The notes under the pieces are model-generated. The model saw nothing but the letters and a program-made list of their open reading frames with translations, did no database searches and was not told the DNA's origin. Shown here piece after piece: positions 5,825-6,335 of a stretch of DNA of 6,335 bases. The position numbers and the translations under genes are program-made. The stretch's first letter is position 1; every line of letters starts with the position of its first letter. Source of the stretch: Methanobacteriota archaeon (lineage in GTDB: Archaea; Halobacteriota; Methanosarcinia; Methanosarcinales; Methanoperedenaceae); assembly GCA_018900975.1 (NCBI GenBank), contig JAHIFK010000010.1, positions 1 through 6,335 on the forward strand. The letters run 5' to 3'.

Positions 5825-6046
5825 ATGACCACAGTAACCATTCCTTCAGCATTTGAAAACGAAATAAAGGCATTAATCAGGGCAGGTCTTTACAGGAATA
5901 AAGGTGAATTAATCAAAGACGCCTTAATAAATCTATTTCAAACCAAACCTGACCTCAGGCTTAATCTTGCAATAGAGATGTATAAAAATAAAGAACTATC
6001 AATAGGTAGAGCTGCAGCCCACATTCCGTACCCTAAGTATATTTAG
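5825..6046 (+). CDS. Small antitoxin-like protein: RHH-type N-terminus plus shortened UPF0175-like C-terminus
   Basis: The 73-residue product starts MTTVTIPSAFENEIKALIRAG. Residues 1-42 look like a ribbon-helix-helix unit: a short strand (TVTIP), helix (AFENEIKALIRAG), then YRNKGELIKDALINLF as second helix. The following LRLNLAIEMYKNKELSIGRAAA (about 48-68) matches the start of UPF0175 (PF03683), a VapB-like antitoxin family that usually continues with a helix-turn-helix such as AxxAGxxxxEFxxLLxERGI. Here it stops after AHIPYPKYI, so about 15-20 residues of the normal C-terminus are missing. The other two frames downstream do not restore it. It may be a decayed or naturally short antitoxin. 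No PIN-domain or other toxin follows; instead there is transposase debris. In-frame TTG 5819 is an alternative start adding two residues. The RHH part would bind DNA as a dimer, but the operator is not established. Confidence 0.6.
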   Translation: MTTVTIPSAFENEIKALIRAGLYRNKGELIKDALINLFQTKPDLRLNLAIEMYKNKELSIGRAAAHIPYPKYI

Positions 6047-6080
6047 AAATCTATTTTTACTAAAACCGATAATTAGCGAA

Positions 6081-6116
6081 CCTCAGTAGTATATTGTGAC
6101 GCATATATTACAGAGG
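6081..6116. repeat. Imperfect inverted repeat between antitoxin-like gene and transposase remnant
   Basis: CCTCAGTAGTATAT (6081-6094) and ATATATTACAGAGG (6103-6116) are complementary at 12 of 14 positions around an 8-nt loop, TGTGACGC. It could be an operator, a transcript hairpin, or part of an insertion sequence end. Parts resemble the reverse complement of the 5670-5708 segment (CCTC, AGTAGTA, TATTACA in the same order). Confidence 0.35.
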
Positions 6117-6153
6117 GGATGATTGATTTATGAATTTCTGCATATAGAGCTGA

Positions 6154-6335
6154 TTATTTGCCATTGATTCTTCCCTGGAATCCGAACATTTCACCATTCG
6201 AGTCGATACGACGAGTAAAAGTTTTTATGGGGCTTATGAGACCAATAAGCCAGAGCCAATCGATATTACTCAAGGTTTTAGTAAAGATAAGCGTCATGAT
6301 CTGAAGCAAATAATGTTCGGAACCGCAACGTCATC
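6154..6335 (+). pseudogene. IS1634-like (DDE) transposase fragment, 5' end missing, runs off right edge
   Basis: The frame encodes a segment with EHFTIRVDTTSKSFYGAYE followed by PIDITQGFSKDKRHDLKQIMFGTATS. This is the signature around the first catalytic Asp of IS1634/IS4-superfamily transposases (consensus hxDTTSxxxxGxY, then IxxGYSKDxRPDLKQ). The Asp codon is 6205-6207. The frame is closed by stops at 6145-6147 and 6151-6153 and has no ATG, GTG or TTG before the motif. Members normally carry about 120-200 residues ahead of it, and the other two frames upstream show no continuation. So this copy has lost its 5' part by deletion or decay. The 3' part lies outside the window and could be intact. 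No terminal inverted repeat or target duplication could be identified with confidence. Confidence 0.7.

Overview
The window reads as chromosomal DNA from a euryarchaeon, most likely a member of the Methanosarcinales or the Methanoperedenaceae (ANME-2d). The reasons are archaeal TATA-box promoters, an archaeal Trm-G10 type THUMP methyltransferase, archaeal-type TruA and TruD, a signal-peptide/winged-helix membrane regulator of a kind common in Methanosarcinales, and an IS1634-like transposase remnant. The genus is inferred from remembered family resemblance, not from a search.

Layout. (1) 1-228, minus strand: 5' part of a gene for a small secreted, highly charged, probably coiled-coil protein that runs off the left edge. 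(2) 229-425: divergent promoter region. (3) 426-1193, plus strand: a membrane-anchored one-component regulator (signal peptide, beta-sandwich ectodomain, one membrane helix, cytoplasmic winged helix). (4) 1238-3061, minus strand: a two-gene tRNA modification operon, truA followed after 3 nt by the G10 methyltransferase gene, convergent with the regulator. (5) 3062-3175: compact divergent promoter region. (6) 3176-4286, plus strand: two response regulators 4 nt apart, a lone receiver and a receiver-PAS protein, with no kinase or DNA-binding output alongside. (7) about 4327-5644, plus strand: TruD, the U13 pseudouridine synthase, whose 5' end has no ordinary in-frame start codon. (8) 5645-6335: an accessory patch with a hairpin, a perfect 19-bp palindrome, a C-terminally shortened antitoxin-like gene (RHH plus UPF0175-like), an imperfect inverted repeat, and a 5'-truncated IS1634-like transposase fragment at the right edge.

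How the genes work together. Three genes (truA, trm-G10, truD) modify tRNA: pseudouridine in the anticodon arm, methylated G10 and pseudouridine 13. Two of the three sites are in or next to the D-arm. The response-regulator pair lies between them without an evident functional link. The promoters are well defined, and in several cases (426, truA at 3061, 5825) the TATA box sits about 25-29 bp from the chosen start codon, which points to leaderless or nearly leaderless mRNAs. I see no clearly new multi-gene system. The best leads are the anomalous truD start, the sensor-like membrane regulator and the palindrome-associated, damaged antitoxin locus next to IS debris.
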